Shown: positions 6,994 to 8,286 of the stretch, one piece after another
Position numbering within the stretch: the stretch's first letter is position 1
How the letters are laid out: each line of letters begins with the position of its first letter
Assembly (NCBI GenBank): GCA_011046175.1
Contig: DSBB01000141.1
Location: 1-8,286 of the forward strand
Source of the DNA: Candidatus Hydrogenedentota bacterium
GTDB lineage: Bacteria; Hydrogenedentota; Hydrogenedentia; Hydrogenedentales; CAITNO01
Direction: 5' to 3'
Length of the DNA stretch: 8,286 nucleotides
Notes under the pieces: generated by a model
The model's database searches: none
The model's input: the letters and a program-made list of their open reading frames with translations, nothing else
What the model was told of the DNA's origin: nothing
Made by a program: the position numbers and the translations under genes

Positions 6994-7026
6994 GGAGCGC
7001 ATAAACAAAACAGGAGCCTTTTCATC

Positions 7027-8286
7027 ATGGACAAGTATCTGAACCGTCGGGAATTTATGAGGAGCGCCGTTGCCGGCGGCGCGACGGCGTCTTTCGCCGC
7101 TTCGCGCGCCTCGCGTGCCGCATCACCCAATGAACGCGTTGTTGTGGGGGTGGTGGGCATGAGCCGGGGGCTCAGCCTGGCGCGCACCTTTGCCGCCACG
7201 GAAGGCTTCGTTGTCAAGTACGTATGTGATGTTGACAGCGTTCGCGCCGCGAAAGGCGCGGAGGCCGTGGGAACGATGTCCGAGAAGAAACCGGAGTCCG
7301 TGGTGGATTTCCGTCGGATTCTTGATGACGTGGAAGTGGACGCGATGGTTTTCGCGTTGCCTGTTCATTGGCATGCGCCCGCCGCTATTTTGGCGTGTAA
7401 GGCGGGCAAGCATGTTTATGTGGAGAAGCCTTGCTGCCATAATCCCGCCGAGGGCGAAATGCTGGTGGCGGCGGCGCGGAAATACAAGCGATGCGTTCAA
7501 ATGGGCAACCAGCGCCGGTCTTCCGAGGTAATACGCGCCGCCATCGAAAAACTTCACGCGGGCGCCATAGGTCATTGCTATTTTGTCAGGTCATGGTACG
7601 CCGCGCTGCGCGGGCCCATTGGCCGGGGCAATGAAGCGCCTGTTCCGGAGAATCTTGATTATGATCTTTGGCAGGGCCCCGCGCCGCGCCGTCCCTATCG
7701 TGACAATGTCATTCCCTACAACTGGCACTGGTTATGGCATTGGGGCACGGGTGAGCTGGGCAATAACGGCACACACGGCCTCGATCTGTGTCGCTGGGGA
7801 TTGAAAGTGGATTATCCCGTGAAGGTTTGTTCCGCCGGCGGGCGTTACCGGTATGATGATGACCAGGAAACGCCGGATACCCATACTGTTACCTATGATT
7901 TTTCCGATGGCAAGACAATTACTTGGGAGGGGCTCAGCTGCAACCAGCCGGGGGCGGGCGGCAACAATTTCGGCGCGACTTTTTATGGTGAAAGGGGCAG
8001 CCTTGTTTTGGGCAGCGCAAGTTACGCGTTTCGCGACGAGCAGGGCAAAATCGTTGAGGAAAGTGACGGTGATGTGGGAGACAGCGAGCATGCCCGGAAT
8101 TTCCTTGACGCAATACGCAATGGCGATTTTCTCTTGTTGCGCTCGGAAATCGAAGAGGGATACAAAAGCGCGCTGCTGAGCCATCTCGGCAATATCGCCT
8201 ACCGCACCGGCACATTGCTGCAATGCGGCGAAAAGGGGCGCATCATAAGCAATCCGGCAGCGCAAGCGCTGTGGGAACGGGAATAC
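7027..8286 (+). CDS. Tat-exported Gfo/Idh/MocA family oxidoreductase, C-terminus cut by window edge
   Basis: Putative NAD(P)-dependent oxidoreductase acting on a sugar or cyclitol-like substrate. The frame stays open for 420 codons to the window end; relatives are commonly about 430-450 residues, so little is missing. Seen: a twin-arginine signal NRREFMRS at 6-13 followed by a mild Ala/Gly-rich core to about residue 32; a Rossmann dinucleotide site VVVGVVGMSRG at 38-48 (GxxGxxxG); CDVD at 67-70; the family EKP motif at 133-135 within VYVEKPCCHN; YDLWQGPAP at 212-220; and NWHWLWHWGTGELGNNGTHGLD at 232-253, with H250 the likely catalytic-region histidine. This sequence type is abundant in Planctomycetes-like genomes, where such enzymes are exported folded to the periplasm, presumably with bound cofactor. 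AGGAG at 7012-7016 supports the start. The exact substrate cannot be told from sequence. It is separate from the upstream secreted-protein gene by 177 nt with its own promoter candidate. Confidence 0.93.
   Translation, partial: MDKYLNRREFMRSAVAGGATASFAASRASRAASPNERVVVGVVGMSRGLSLARTFAATEGFVVKYVCDVDSVRAAKGAEAVGTMSEKKPESVVDFRRILDDVEVDAMVFALPVHWHAPAAILACKAGKHVYVEKPCCHNPAEGEMLVAAARKYKRCVQMGNQRRSSEVIRAAIEKLHAGAIGHCYFVRSWYAALRGPIGRGNEAPVPENLDYDLWQGPAPRRPYRDNVIPYNWHWLWHWGTGELGNNGTHGLDLCRWGLKVDYPVKVCSAGGRYRYDDDQETPDTHTVTYDFSDGKTITWEGLSCNQPGAGGNNFGATFYGERGSLVLGSASYAFRDEQGKIVEESDGDVGDSEHARNFLDAIRNGDFLLLRSEIEEGYKSALLSHLGNIAYRTGTLLQCGEKGRIISNPAAQALWEREY

Noticed and set aside
6850..7026. Possible continuation of the secreted protein by frameshift into the downstream gap
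   Set aside because: The alternative frames after the TAG stop show no FN3-like or other recognisable continuation, so no broken gene can be supported.
7732..8265. 177-codon open frame on the minus strand opposite the oxidoreductase gene
   Set aside because: The plus-strand frame carries the Gfo/Idh/MocA motifs throughout; this is an antisense shadow.
1..8286. Mobile elements, CRISPR arrays, tRNA or rRNA genes, toxin-antitoxin or defence modules
   Set aside because: No transposase, regularly spaced repeat, tRNA-like cloverleaf or rRNA segment was seen. The kinase and FGE fusion alone does not make a defence system.

Overview
The window looks like chromosome from a GC-rich Gram-negative bacterium. 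It resembles the Planctomycetes/Verrucomicrobia/Lentisphaerae group or the similar Hydrogenedentota. The clues are a zinc-ribbon Ser/Thr kinase fused to a formylglycine-generating-enzyme (FGE)-type domain, a Tat-exported Gfo/Idh/MocA oxidoreductase of the kind these phyla carry in many copies, and a secreted beta-sandwich/FN3 protein. This placement is inference; no rRNA or other phylogenetic marker was tested.

Left part (1-3922), all on the minus strand: a housekeeping cluster read lepA -> lepB -> tyrS. It encodes the ribosomal GTPase EF-4/LepA, signal peptidase I with a large cap-region insertion and a hydrophobic C-terminus, and tyrosyl-tRNA synthetase, which is cut by the left window edge. 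lepA and lepB overlap by 8 nt (ATGGCTGA). lepB ends in tandem stops 62 nt before tyrS. No convincing terminator lies between them, so they are probably co-transcribed.

Middle (3923-5776): an intergenic stretch with small hairpins and a weak lepA promoter candidate, then a minus-strand gene for a soluble 555-residue protein with a zinc ribbon, a complete active-looking Hanks-type kinase and an FGE/SUMF1-like domain. The last domain lacks the catalytic cysteine pair known from true FGEs and probably serves as a binding or sensor module.

Right part (5777-8286), plus strand: a 101-bp divergent intergenic region, then an unrecognised secreted protein with a cohesin-like sandwich and one FN3-like domain carrying a Gly-Cys-Gly-Cys insertion. 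A 177-bp intergenic region with potential secondary structure and a perfect TTGACA box follows. The window ends in a Tat-signal Gfo/Idh/MocA oxidoreductase, still open after 420 codons.

The housekeeping genes form a clear functional set (translation and protein export). The kinase, the secreted protein and the oxidoreductase are accessory genes with no demonstrable shared pathway. I see no mobile element, CRISPR array, tRNA or rRNA. Nothing here amounts to a clearly new system; the most interesting items are the kinase-FGE fusion, the orphan secreted protein and the unusual signal peptidase.
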